A stretch of DNA of 64,000 bases from Amycolatopsis saalfeldensis (GTDB lineage Bacteria; Actinomycetota; Actinomycetes; Mycobacteriales; Pseudonocardiaceae). The stretch lies in the NCBI RefSeq assembly GCF_900110575.1, contig NZ_FOEF01000010.1, positions 247,884 through 311,883 on the forward strand, given 5' to 3'. The translations under genes and the position numbers were made by a program. How positions within the stretch are numbered: position 1 is the first letter of the stretch; each line of letters opens with the position of its first letter. Below, one piece after another: positions 27,468-35,484 of this stretch. The notes under the pieces are model-generated. The model was not told the origin of the DNA. It worked only from the letters and a program-made list of their open reading frames with translations, and ran no database searches.

Positions 27468-28640
27468 TCAGGCGGACGCTGTGACCTCTTCGTGACGCCG
27501 GGCGCGCACGGCGGCCAGCGCGGCCGGGACGATCAGCGCGGCGATCAGGGCGACCACCACGAACGAGACGCGGAACGACGTCGCCTGCGCGATCCCGCCG
27601 ATCAGCGGCGGACCGGCCAGGAAGCCGGAGTAGGCCACCGTGGAGACGAACGCCAGCTCCCGCTCGCCCCCGCCGCCGTCGGCCCGTTTCCCCGCACTGC
27701 CGGCCAGGCTGAGCGCGAGCGGGAACGCCGCGGCGAGCCCGGCCCCGGCGAGCGCGAAGCCGACGTACGCGAACGCGGCGGGCGTGAAGACCGCGGCGCA
27801 GACAAGACCGAGAGCGGCAACGCCGGCTCCGGCCGCGAGAGAACGCGTCGCGCCGAAGCGCTCCTGACTCCACGCGCCGCCCAGCCGGGCGAGCGCCATG
27901 GCCAGCGAGAAGCCCGAGTACGCCAGCGCGGCCGCGCCCTGCCCGACACCGTGGGCGGTGACCATCAACAGGGCGGACCAGTCGGAGCTGGCGCCTTCCG
28001 CGATCGCCGAGCACAGCGCGATGGTGGCCAGCAGCCACAGCGCGGGTCGGCGGATCGGGGCCCGCACCGGCGCCGTCGCCTTGGCCTCGCGCGGCGGCCG
28101 GTCCCCCGGCACGGCCTTCAGCACCACCGCGAGCACGATCAGCGCCCCGATCGCGGCCACGCTCAGGTGCCGCGCGGGCGACCAGTCGTGTCCGGCGGCC
28201 AGCCCGGCCAGCAGCGAGCCGGCGAGCGCGCCGAAGCTGAACCCGGCGTGCAGCGTCGGCATCACCGCCTTGCCGGTGCGGCGTTCCACGGCCACGCCGG
28301 CGATGTTCATGGCGACGTCCAGCGCGCCGACGCCCGCGCCCAGCACGAAAAGCGCGCCGGCGAGCAGCACGACCGACGGGGAGAACCCGACCAGCGCGAG
28401 TGCCCCGGCGGCGACCAGCGTGCTGCCCGCGACGGCCGCGCGAGCGCCGTAACGTTCGGTCAGCCGGCCGGAAAGCGGTGCGCCGCAAAGCATTCCGACG
28501 CTGGCACCGAGCAGCGCGAGCCCGAAGACCCCGGGCCGGGCGTGCACGTGCGCGGCGATCGCGGGGGTGCGCGGCGCCCACGAACCGAGCGCGGCGCCGT
28601 TGAGCGCGAACACCGCGAACACCGCCGTCCGGTCGCGCAT
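27468..28640 (-). CDS. MFS transporter
   Basis: A 390-residue, 12-helix major facilitator protein. The cytoplasmic motif between helices 2 and 3 is PLSGRLTERYGAR, and ALFVLGAGVGALDVAMN fits helix 4 of YbjJ/fucose-permease-like carriers. It could export sugars or drugs; the substrate is unknown. It is divergent from a LacI-family gene with a palindromic site between, so it is probably under that repressor. Confidence 0.85.
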   Translation of the reverse strand: MRDRTAVFAVFALNGAALGSWAPRTPAIAAHVHARPGVFGLALLGASVGMLCGAPLSGRLTERYGARAAVAGSTLVAAGALALVGFSPSVVLLAGALFVLGAGVGALDVAMNIAGVAVERRTGKAVMPTLHAGFSFGALAGSLLAGLAAGHDWSPARHLSVAAIGALIVLAVVLKAVPGDRPPREAKATAPVRAPIRRPALWLLATIALCSAIAEGASSDWSALLMVTAHGVGQGAAALAYSGFSLAMALARLGGAWSQERFGATRSLAAGAGVAALGLVCAAVFTPAAFAYVGFALAGAGLAAAFPLALSLAGSAGKRADGGGGERELAFVSTVAYSGFLAGPPLIGGIAQATSFRVSFVVVALIAALIVPAALAAVRARRHEEVTASA

Positions 28641-28680
28641 CTCGCCGTCCTCTCTGCCGGGAGCCGTTGGCCCAGAATGA

Positions 28681-28694
28681 CTTAAGCGCTTCAG
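28681..28694. promoter_or_regulatory. LacI-type operator between the MFS and LacI genes
   Basis: CTTAAGCGCTTCAG is an inverted repeat with a central CpG and 6 of 7 symmetric pairs. The AAGCGCTT core is the classic form of operators read by the LacI/GalR hinge helix. It lies 41 bases from the MFS start and 29 from the regulator start, well placed to repress both. Confidence 0.7.
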
Positions 28695-28722
28695 AAAGTC
28701 CAGGTCGCGCTATGCTCCGCCG

Positions 28723-29790
28723 ATGACGAGCACCCGGCGACGGCGGCCGACGCTGGACGACGTCGCGGAGGCGGTCGGGGTGTCGCGCGCGACCGTGTCC
28801 AACGCCTACAACCGGCCCGACCAGCTGTCCGCGCAGCTGCGTGAGCAGGTGCTGCTCGCGGCCAAGAACCTGGGCTACCCCGGGCCGAACCCGACCGCGC
28901 GCAGCCTCGCCACGAGCCGGACCGGCGCGATCGCCTTCCTCCTGGACTCCTCGCTGTCGGCGGCGTTCTCGGACCCGGCGCTGTCGGTGACCCTGGACGC
29001 GCTGGCGAAGGCCGTCGACCCGGCCGGGCACGCCCTGCTGCTCTTGCCCGGCACCGAAGCGCAAGGCGGGCCGCCCGCCGAACGGGTGCTGGCGGCGCAG
29101 GCGGACATCGCCGTGGCGTACTCGCTCGCCGACGGGACACCCGCGCTGGAGCCCGTGCACGACCGCGGGCTGCCGCTGGTGGTGATCGACCAGCCGCTGT
29201 TGCCGGCCACGGCGCGCGTCGGCTGTGACGACCGGGGCGGCGCCGCGCTGGCCGCCCGGCACCTGCTGGAGCTGGGGCACCGCCGGTTCGGCGTCCTGTC
29301 GGCGCCGCGGCTTTCGTCCGCCGGCCCCTCGGGCCTGGAGTCCGCGCGGGCCAGCTCGTTCCGCGGCACGCGCGAACGGCTGGCGGGCTACCTGGAGACG
29401 CTGGCCGAAGCCGGGGTGACGGACGTAGCAGTGTCGGAGGCGCCGTGGCTGTCGGCGGACAACGCGGCGGCCAGCGCCGCTTCGCTGCTTCGCGGCTCGC
29501 CGCGGCCGACAGCGCTGCTGTGCATGTCCGACCAGCTGGCGCTGGCGGCCGTCGCCGCGGCCCGCCAGCTGGGGCTGCGCGTGCCGGAGGACGTCTCCGT
29601 GGTGGGCTTCGACGACATCCCGCAGGCGGCCTGGGCGGACCCGCCGCTCACCACCGTCCGCCAAGACCTGGCCGGCAAGGGCCGCATCGCCGGCGAACTG
29701 GTCCTGCACCTGCTCGACGGCGGCACCCCGCCCCCGCCCGTCCAGCTACCCGTCTCGTTGATCCGGCGAGACAGCACCGCGGCCGTTTAG
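28723..29790 (+). CDS. LacI family transcriptional regulator
   Basis: A 355-residue repressor. The N-terminal HTH TLDDVAEAVGVSRATVSNAYN (residues about 9-29) and hinge NLGYPGPNPTARSLATSRTG are canonical. A periplasmic-binding-protein-like sensor domain follows (VPEDVSVVGFDDIPQAAWADPPLTTVRQD). It likely binds a sugar or nucleoside and controls the divergent MFS gene and itself through the site at 28681. Confidence 0.92.
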   Translation: MTSTRRRRPTLDDVAEAVGVSRATVSNAYNRPDQLSAQLREQVLLAAKNLGYPGPNPTARSLATSRTGAIAFLLDSSLSAAFSDPALSVTLDALAKAVDPAGHALLLLPGTEAQGGPPAERVLAAQADIAVAYSLADGTPALEPVHDRGLPLVVIDQPLLPATARVGCDDRGGAALAARHLLELGHRRFGVLSAPRLSSAGPSGLESARASSFRGTRERLAGYLETLAEAGVTDVAVSEAPWLSADNAAASAASLLRGSPRPTALLCMSDQLALAAVAAARQLGLRVPEDVSVVGFDDIPQAAWADPPLTTVRQDLAGKGRIAGELVLHLLDGGTPPPPVQLPVSLIRRDSTAAV

Positions 29791-29806
29791 CAATACCGCT
29801 CACCGA

Positions 29807-29858
29807 TCTGTGGACAAGCGGCCCCCTTCCGGGCGAAGGAAAACTACTTGTCCACAGA
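29807..29858. repeat. Inverted pair of DnaA-box sequences
   Basis: A perfect 12-bp inverted repeat (TCTGTGGACAAG at 29807-29818 and its complement at 29847-29858) separated by 28 bases. Each arm contains TTGTCCACA, the actinobacterial DnaA box. It lies 16 bases after the lacI-type stop, so it may simply be a hairpin terminator, or a DnaA-binding site. Confidence 0.55.
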
Positions 29859-29956
29859 CGTAGGAATGCGGGCAGACAAATCCCCCATTACCCGCCATCG
29901 TGGAAACCACACATTCCACGGCGGCCCTTTCCGGCCGCCCGAAGAGGGGGAGTTCC

Positions 29957-30571
29957 ATGATGTTCCGCCGAGTGCCGGTGCCCGCGTTCCCGGCTTTGCC
30001 CGCGTTGCCTTCGCCTTCGTTGCTGTCGCCGCCCTCATTGCCTGCGCCGCCTTCGCTGCCGTCTCCTTCTCCTTCTCCTTCGCTGCCTTCGCTGCCGTCT
30101 CTGCCTTCGCTGTTGTCTCGCCGCCCGCACCTGCCGGCCCGCCTACCCCGCGTCCTCCTCCTGGCCACGGCTGGTCTCCTCGCCGGCTCCGGCATCGCCC
30201 AGGCCGCACCGTCCCCCGCTTCCTCTCCCGCAACGGGATTCACCGCACCTGTCAGCGCACCCGCTCCGGCACCGGCCGGCACACCCCAAACCGACCCGGC
30301 CTGCGCAGTCGGCGAATTCTGCGTCTGGCCCCAGGAGTCCTACGCCGGCGACGCCCAGCATTTCGACCTCCGCACCAGCAACCCGAGCGACTGCATCCCC
30401 CTGCCCGAGGGATTCGAGTCTCATTCTTTCGTGAACCGCATGACACGCGACGTCACCATCTACCAAGGCGAAGACTGTTCGACCGAGGGAGATTTCCACA
30501 CCTATCCGGGTGGCGGCACTTACGTTCCGCAGTCCCCGTTCGTCGTCCGCGCCATCAAAATCTGGGAATAG
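29957..30571 (+). CDS. Peptidase inhibitor family I36 protein, secreted
   Basis: A 204-residue protein. The C-terminal domain (about residues 115-204) is an I36/beta-gamma-crystallin-like fold: CAVGEFCVWPQESYAGD, FVNRMTRDVTIYQGEDC and GGTYVPQSPFVVRAIKIWE, with four Cys likely in disulfides. A hydrophobic signal segment LPRVLLLATAGLLAGSGIAQA precedes it. Unusually, the signal is preceded by about 50 residues of Pro/Ser/Leu repeats (LPSLPSLPS, PSPSPSPS). The ATG at 29957 has GAGGGGGAG upstream, so this leader seems to be translated; a later start nearer the signal would be more usual but none has a good site. Likely exported; target unknown. Confidence 0.75.
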   Translation: MMFRRVPVPAFPALPALPSPSLLSPPSLPAPPSLPSPSPSPSLPSLPSLPSLLSRRPHLPARLPRVLLLATAGLLAGSGIAQAAPSPASSPATGFTAPVSAPAPAPAGTPQTDPACAVGEFCVWPQESYAGDAQHFDLRTSNPSDCIPLPEGFESHSFVNRMTRDVTIYQGEDCSTEGDFHTYPGGGTYVPQSPFVVRAIKIWE

Positions 30572-31671
30572 CCCCCCGACCGGGCCCGCCGAACCGGTTA
30601 GCTCCAGGCCGAGTCGACTCGCAGCCGATCGCCGGACCCAGGGGCCGCTCCCCCAGCGGCCCCGCCCCGTGGACGCACCTTCCGCCCGGTGCGTCCACGG
30701 GTTCCCCACCCTCCCGGGGCGCCGCCCCCGTTGCCTCCATCGGCGCCCCGGGAGCCCTTGCGTCATCCGCCGCAGGCCATGAACCTGCTGCTCACCACTG
30801 CAGGTCATGAACCTGCTGCTCACCGCCGCCGTACGCCCACCGCTCCCGTCACCTACGCACGCCCCTTGCCCCGCCGCCGCCCTCCTCGCACCCGCCGCCC
30901 CATCCCGCCACTGCCGTCCTGCACACCCGCGACCCCGCCCCGCCTGCCCACCTGCCCGCCTTCCACGCCACTTCCGTCCCAGCTGCCCGCCTTCCCCATC
31001 ACCCCCGTCCCAGCTGCCCGCCTTCCCCATCACCTCTGTCCACCCGCCCGCCTTCCACGCCGCTCCCATCCCGCCTGCCCGCCACCCCGTCCCGCACTGC
31101 CCACGTGCCCGCCTACCTGCCGCCCCCGTCCTGCACTGCCGTCCACACGCCCGCCGCCCACACTTTGGCGCCGCCACCCCCGGGCACGCCTGCCCGCCAC
31201 CCCCGTCCCGCCAATCCCGTCCCGTGCACACGCCACCCCGTCCCGCACTGCCATCTCGCCCATCTGCCCCGTCCCGTGCGCCCGCCCCGTGGCGCGTGCC
31301 CACCACTCCCGTCCCAGGCGCCCCCGCGCCGCACCCACCGCCGCCGCCCCACACACCCGCGACCCCCGTCCGTTGAAGCCGCCGCCCGTGCCCACCACTG
31401 CCGTCCCGGCCACGAACCGACATGGCCCGCCGACGCCGGTGACTGCCCTTACCTCCACCGTCCGCGCTCATCCCGCCCACCCACCGTCGGTGATCACCGG
31501 CCCCACCCGTCCCGTGCCCGGCGCCGGGCACCTCACCCCGCGGGTGATCCCGCGAGAAACCCGTGCAAATCCGTCACCGAAGACCTGAAACGATTCGACG
31601 GTGTCGAACGATCGAGAGGATGGTGATGACTAAGCTGCCGATGCTGGAGATCGGCAACCGTCGTCGACCGG
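30572..31671. other. 1.1-kb low-complexity, C-rich region without a supported gene
   Basis: The plus strand from about 30830 to 31400 is extremely rich in C and poor in G, built from CCCGCC/CCGTCCC/CTGCCCGCC words, so long Pro/Arg-rich frames are open on both strands. Near 30777-30829 a 19-base unit beginning CATGAACCTGCTGCTCACC is directly repeated. No frame has a ribosome site or family features. Nothing else was seen up to the tRNA. Confidence 0.6.
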
Positions 31672-31745
31672 GCCCTCGTAGCTCAGCTGGATAGAGCAAG
31701 AGCCTTCTAATCTCTAGGTCGCAGGTTCGAGTCCTGCCGGGGGCA
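31672..31745 (+). tRNA. tRNA-Arg (anticodon TCT)
   Basis: A complete cloverleaf: acceptor GCCCTCG pairs with CGGGGGC, discriminator A at 31745, D stem GCTC/GAGC with loop AGCTGGATA, anticodon loop CTTCTAA with anticodon TCT at 31706-31708 (reads AGA), variable loop AGGTC, T stem GCAGG/CCTGC with TTCGAGT. The bottom pair of the anticodon stem is a C-U mismatch. CCA is not encoded. AGA is a rare codon in this high-GC genome. The gene is the apparent attachment site of the adjacent integrase. Confidence 0.95.
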
Positions 31746-31747
31746 CA

Positions 31748-31779
31748 AAGGCCCTGGTCACGGGAGTGACCAGGGCCTT
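31748..31779. terminator. Terminator between tRNA-Arg and the convergent integrase
   Basis: A perfect 14-bp stem (AAGGCCCTGGTCAC and its complement) with a 4-base GGGA loop, two bases after the tRNA. It ends tRNA transcription and lies 20 bases from the integrase stop, so it may serve both. Confidence 0.8.
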
Positions 31780-31799
31780 CGTCAAGGGGCTTCCCACAC

Positions 31800-32960
31800 T
31801 TAACCCATAGGTTTCACCGGCGGGCGCTGATGGAGGGCAGCGCTGGCTTTGCCGCTGACAGTGCCGCGGCTCATGTAGACGTCCTGGGTAGTGCTGGGCT
31901 TGTCGTGCCCCAGGTAGTCGGCGATCTGCCGTGCGGTGAGTCCTGCATCATCCAAGATGGTGGCGACGTAGTGCCGCCAGTCGTGCGTGACCAGCCCCTC
32001 GAACTCGGTCCCCGCTATAACCTTGCGCATGTCCCTGCGAGTGTTGTCAGGATCACGGAGTGTGCCGATTGACGTGGGGAAGGCCCACTCCGAGGTTGCG
32101 GTTGCGTAACGTCCTTTGAGGACGTCCATGACCCAGCTGGGTGGCCGGATGCGCCGCATGCCAGCCGGGCTCTTGGTGTAGGGCTGAACGATCAGGCCAA
32201 CGCCCTTGACCCGGATCACGGTCCCGTGGAAGTAGATGGTGCCATCATCGAAGTCGATCGAGGTCGCCCAGTCGAGCGCCAGCAGCTCCCCGATGCGGCA
32301 GCCCAGCCCGGCGAGCACCTCCAGAATGTCGACAAGGTCCCACTTCGCCGCGGCCTCGGAGGCGCGAACCAGACCGAGCACCCCGCCCACGTTGGTCGCG
32401 TCGATTCGCCCCTGCGGTTTCGCTCCCTTGGACCGTTTGCCGAGGGACTCGATCTCACGCACGGGGTTGTCCTCGAGCGCGTCGTGCCGAACCATCAGCG
32501 CGTAGATGCCCGTCAGTACCGAGCGAGCGGTTTTCGCGGCGCCGCTCCCGTTCTTGTCGCGGATGGAAGTCAGGACCCTGTTGGCCATCGAAACCTTTCC
32601 GGCTTGCCGGACCGTGAGGTTCGCGAGCGGGCGCTTCAAGTAGCCGTTCCATGAGTACTTGTAGTCCTGCTTCGTCCGCGTGGCCTTGTCAGACTTGGCC
32701 AGCTCTTCGAAGTACATCTCCGCGACCACGGACACCTTCGTCTCGGCGGTGATCTCGGCGTCGCCTGTGGCGCGAGACCTGTCTCTCAGCGCCTCCAGCA
32801 AAGCGTTGGTCGCCTTCGCTGCGCTGGCACCTGCCCGTTCGACTGGCCTCGCGACGCCGTCGTAGTCCTTGTACAACGCTGTTGCCCGGTGACCGCCGGT
32901 CTTGCGCGCGTAGGTTCGGACCTTTCCCCACGTGCCGAGCGGCATCGGCGGCCGGGGCAT
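31800..32960 (-). CDS. int: Tyrosine integrase of a tRNA-Arg-integrated element
   Basis: A site-specific recombinase of 386 residues. An N-terminal AP2-like/SAM-like arm and core-binding domain (about 1-170) is followed by the catalytic domain with all active residues: Arg222 (GCRIGELLALDW), Lys263, His326-x-x-Arg329 (THDWRHY), His352 (LGHDKPSTT) and nucleophile Tyr362. The ATG at 32960 has GGGGAGG six bases upstream and overlaps the excisionase stop. It faces the tRNA gene 55 bases away, the standard layout of actinomycete integrative elements (pSAM2-type) and prophages. Confidence 0.92.
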   Translation of the reverse strand: MPRPPMPLGTWGKVRTYARKTGGHRATALYKDYDGVARPVERAGASAAKATNALLEALRDRSRATGDAEITAETKVSVVAEMYFEELAKSDKATRTKQDYKYSWNGYLKRPLANLTVRQAGKVSMANRVLTSIRDKNGSGAAKTARSVLTGIYALMVRHDALEDNPVREIESLGKRSKGAKPQGRIDATNVGGVLGLVRASEAAAKWDLVDILEVLAGLGCRIGELLALDWATSIDFDDGTIYFHGTVIRVKGVGLIVQPYTKSPAGMRRIRPPSWVMDVLKGRYATATSEWAFPTSIGTLRDPDNTRRDMRKVIAGTEFEGLVTHDWRHYVATILDDAGLTARQIADYLGHDKPSTTQDVYMSRGTVSGKASAALHQRPPVKPMG

Positions 32961-33253
32961 CAGGCCTCCCCTTGTGCTTTCACCCAGGCCTCGACGTCCT
33001 CCGGGAGGTAGCGGATGTGCTTGCCCATCGGGCGGCCGACAGGCCCGTAGTTTTTGGCACGCCATTTGCGGAGGGTGTTGACGGAGATATCGAGGTAGGC
33101 AGCAACCTCATGCACGGTGAGCAGTTTGCCACCCAGGGGCGTTTCTATTGGCGTATTTGAGTTTGTGGTTGCTTCGGGCGCGGTGCGCGGTAGCGGCGGC
33201 CAGTTCGCGCTCGGCTCCGCCGAACTCAGCCGCGCGCGTGAAGTGACGTTCAT
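32960..33253 (-). CDS. xis: Excisionase-type helix-turn-helix DNA-binding protein
   Basis: A 97-residue protein. A disordered N-terminal 40 residues precede a MerR-like/HTH_17 domain: LLTVHEVAAYLDISVNTLRKWRAKNYGP, then GRPMGKHIRYLPEDVEAWV, the typical strand with Arg contacting DNA. Such Xis proteins direct the integrase toward excision. The stop overlaps the integrase start (ATGA), so the two are translationally coupled. Confidence 0.85.
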   Translation of the reverse strand: MNVTSRARLSSAEPSANWPPLPRTAPEATTNSNTPIETPLGGKLLTVHEVAAYLDISVNTLRKWRAKNYGPVGRPMGKHIRYLPEDVEAWVKAQGEA

Positions 33254-33260
33254 GTCGATC

Positions 33261-33842
33261 TCATCCTTTCGCAGACCAGGCCGCCGATAGCGAAATTGCC
33301 GACGTTCCGGCAGGGGGTGACGGTGATCCGCTGGCGGAGCGCTGAGCGTCCACGCGCAACGCCTCAGCCCTGGCCGGGTCCCAGTCGATTGACTCCCGAA
33401 ACGCCGGCAGTTCCACTTCCCCCTCGGCCAGCTCCTCGGAATTGAGGTCAGACTCTTCGGCAATGTGCCACTCCTCGCGAAACTGGACCTGCCGCAACCT
33501 CTTTGCCTTCGATACGCCGGGGAAGCCCTGTAATTCCACGGTGGACCTGCACGGCGCCGACATATATCTCGGTCCGTCGGCCTCCCGGTCGCCGGGATCC
33601 ATCGTGGACGACCACGTGCACACGAAGTCGTTCCCCGTCGAGACCCGGATGACGTCGTCAGTCAAGTGCGGCCGCGTCAGCCAGGGACGTGGCTGCTGCT
33701 CGAGGTCGAAGGGGCGGGCGTCGCCATGGGTGACGGAGTTCAGCTCCGCTTCCATCTCTGTGGCGATCCTAATCTGGCTCGGGCCAACGCTATTCGCAGA
33801 AGCCTTGTCAGCTGCGCACGCGAGTATCGATAGGACAGACAT
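33261..33842 (-). CDS. Hypothetical protein, possible lipoprotein
   Basis: A 193-residue protein from the ATG at 33842, which has GAGAGG upstream; the frame is open further to 34040. The start MSVLSILACAADKA has a short hydrophobic run ending in LAC, which resembles a lipobox but lacks the usual basic N-terminus, so export is uncertain. The body has DFVCTWSSTMDPGD and an acidic tail. It ends 7 bases before xis. No family recognised. GC content is lower than in the core genes, consistent with mobile-element cargo. Confidence 0.5.
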   Translation of the reverse strand: MSVLSILACAADKASANSVGPSQIRIATEMEAELNSVTHGDARPFDLEQQPRPWLTRPHLTDDVIRVSTGNDFVCTWSSTMDPGDREADGPRYMSAPCRSTVELQGFPGVSKAKRLRQVQFREEWHIAEESDLNSEELAEGEVELPAFRESIDWDPARAEALRVDAQRSASGSPSPPAGTSAISLSAAWSAKG

Positions 33843-34210
33843 CCAAGACCTCTCATACGTCGATGAGCTGTCTCGTTCCACCCGCGCCCTGCGCGGCGAG
33901 CCCCGTCCGAGTCCGTCCCTCGTCCCGCGGCCCCGGAGGGTCTCCCGCGGTCTGGCGTCTGCCTGGATCGGCAGTGCAATCCGTGCGCCGCCTTGGCCAC
34001 AGAATACGTGAGGACAGTGCGATCGCACCACTAAAACCACTGAGACGATGCGATTCCAGCATTACTTGAGGCATGCCTTCCGACCCTGGGCTTACGCCCG
34101 GGCCACGCAGCTCGTCGCTAACCGGCCCCGGTTCCCCGTTCACGCAAGGCCGGACAGGTTCGACCGCTCAGCCTCACTCCCCCGAGGCGTCCGTCGTCGT
34201 GCGAATCGGC

Positions 34211-34372
34211 TCAGACTCGTCGATCAGGGATGAACGGTTCTTCGTCGCCCGGGTCGGCAAACTGTCCGGGCGCAGCCCTCGGATGGTCCTGGTACAGGAC
34301 GTCCGTTGCGGCCCGGTCCCAGGCCTCGGCGAGGTCGTCTGCGTCGAGGATGCTCTCCCAGTCGGCTCCCAT
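34211..34372 (-). CDS. Small acidic hypothetical protein (53 aa)
   Basis: Begins MGADWESILDADDLAEAWDR and is strongly acidic and helical. Composition is typical of small integrative-element proteins. Ten bases upstream ends another minus-strand frame whose tail reads RMTRVVRILDVCG, suggesting an operon. A plus-strand frame (34073-34378) covers the same DNA but is Ser/Pro/Arg-rich and less convincing. Confidence 0.45.
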   Translation of the reverse strand: MGADWESILDADDLAEAWDRAATDVLYQDHPRAAPGQFADPGDEEPFIPDRRV

Positions 34373-35331
34373 CACTGAGACCCTAGCCGCACACGTCGAG
34401 GATCCTCACCACTCGGGTCATGCGCTCATCGGCGCGCGCCGGGATCAGCTCCTCCAGTTCGGCCGTCCTGCGGCGGGCGGGGAGGCGCGCTGCCTGCGCA
34501 GACGACGTCGTTCCGGGTCGCGCAGTGGAGGCCAGTTGTCGCCGGCTTTCAGGGCGCCGCCGCGGACGACCTGTGAAGAAGGTAGGCCGCACGCTGATGT
34601 GGTCGGTGCCGTGCTGCGCCAGCCGGCCAGCACAAACCGGATTTGCCGTCCCGCCGCGGGGCTTGTACCGGCCCGATCCTTGGCACTTCCGGGTCTTCTT
34701 CAGGTCCGGTCCGGGTCCTGTCGTGGGCCGGGACTGTGTGAGGTCTCGCTCGGGGCCCGCTTGTGTCGCTGTGTGGACCGTTACTGGGCCGCGAGGAGTC
34801 CTGGGACTAATCGAGGTCGCCGACGGGTACACTCTCAGCCCCGTACCGGCCTCACCTGAGCCCAGGATCAGCCCGCTGCCTTCTCGTGCGCTGGCCTGTC
34901 CGAGCTCCGATCGGCGGCGCGAGCGAGACCAGCAATGATCCACCGGAACACGGTCGCGAACGACGATCACCAACGACGTCGGCGCGATCCGCAGTGTCGC
35001 GAAGGATTTCGGAGAGCTGATCGCGATGCCGCTGGCGCACGGGTCCGACGGTGAGGCGAGGTTCTGCACCTGCCGTGTCAGCCACGACGATTTCGGGTCG
35101 GTGGCCGGGTTGAGGTGACCACGCACCTGTTCCGGCAGCCGCTGTCAGAGCGATTCGAGGCACGAGCAACCGCAGGGCCGGCCGGCCGGGTGAGTTCGTA
35201 CGCGAACCCGGCCAACCTGCGGCAAGTCGAACCATCGATCCCTCGCCGCGGGTGGACCGCGCGGTGGAGGCCGCCGGAACTACACCCCGATGTTGGAGTG
35301 CATCGCGGCAACTGGATGGCAGGGTGAGTGC
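34373..35331. other. Degenerate region of the element; gene fragments only
   Basis: No intact gene is convincing. A minus-strand tail ending at 34383 (…AELEELIPARADERMTRVV…) looks protein-like but loses its frame upstream. A plus-strand piece at about 34950-35118 reads TNDVGAIRSVAKDFGELIAM and ends at a TGA; it also lacks a start. Codon periodicity is weak between them. I read this as decayed element DNA. Confidence 0.4.
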
Positions 35332-35484
35332 ATGGCCCCGGAGACACCCACCCAAGCCGGACTGGCGGAGACACGTGCGCTGCGTGACGATCTGAGCATG
35401 GGACTGTTCTCCCGGCTCTGTGACCCGATCGACGACCGGCAGGCCCCCGACTCGGAGCGGGCCAGCGGGCCCGCCGTGCCGTGA
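35332..35484 (+). CDS. Small hypothetical protein coupled to the ParB-like gene (50 aa)
   Basis: Begins MAPETPTQAGLAETRALRDD and has no known domain. Its stop TGA overlaps the GTG start of the following gene, the main support for it being real. An earlier in-frame start at 35290 is possible. Confidence 0.4.
   Translation: MAPETPTQAGLAETRALRDDLSMGLFSRLCDPIDDRQAPDSERASGPAVP

Noticed and set aside
30143..31588. Pro-, Arg- and Gly-rich open frames on both strands around the C-rich tract
   Set aside because: Low complexity opens all frames. There are no ribosome sites or recognisable domains, and the I36 gene occupies the only supported frame.
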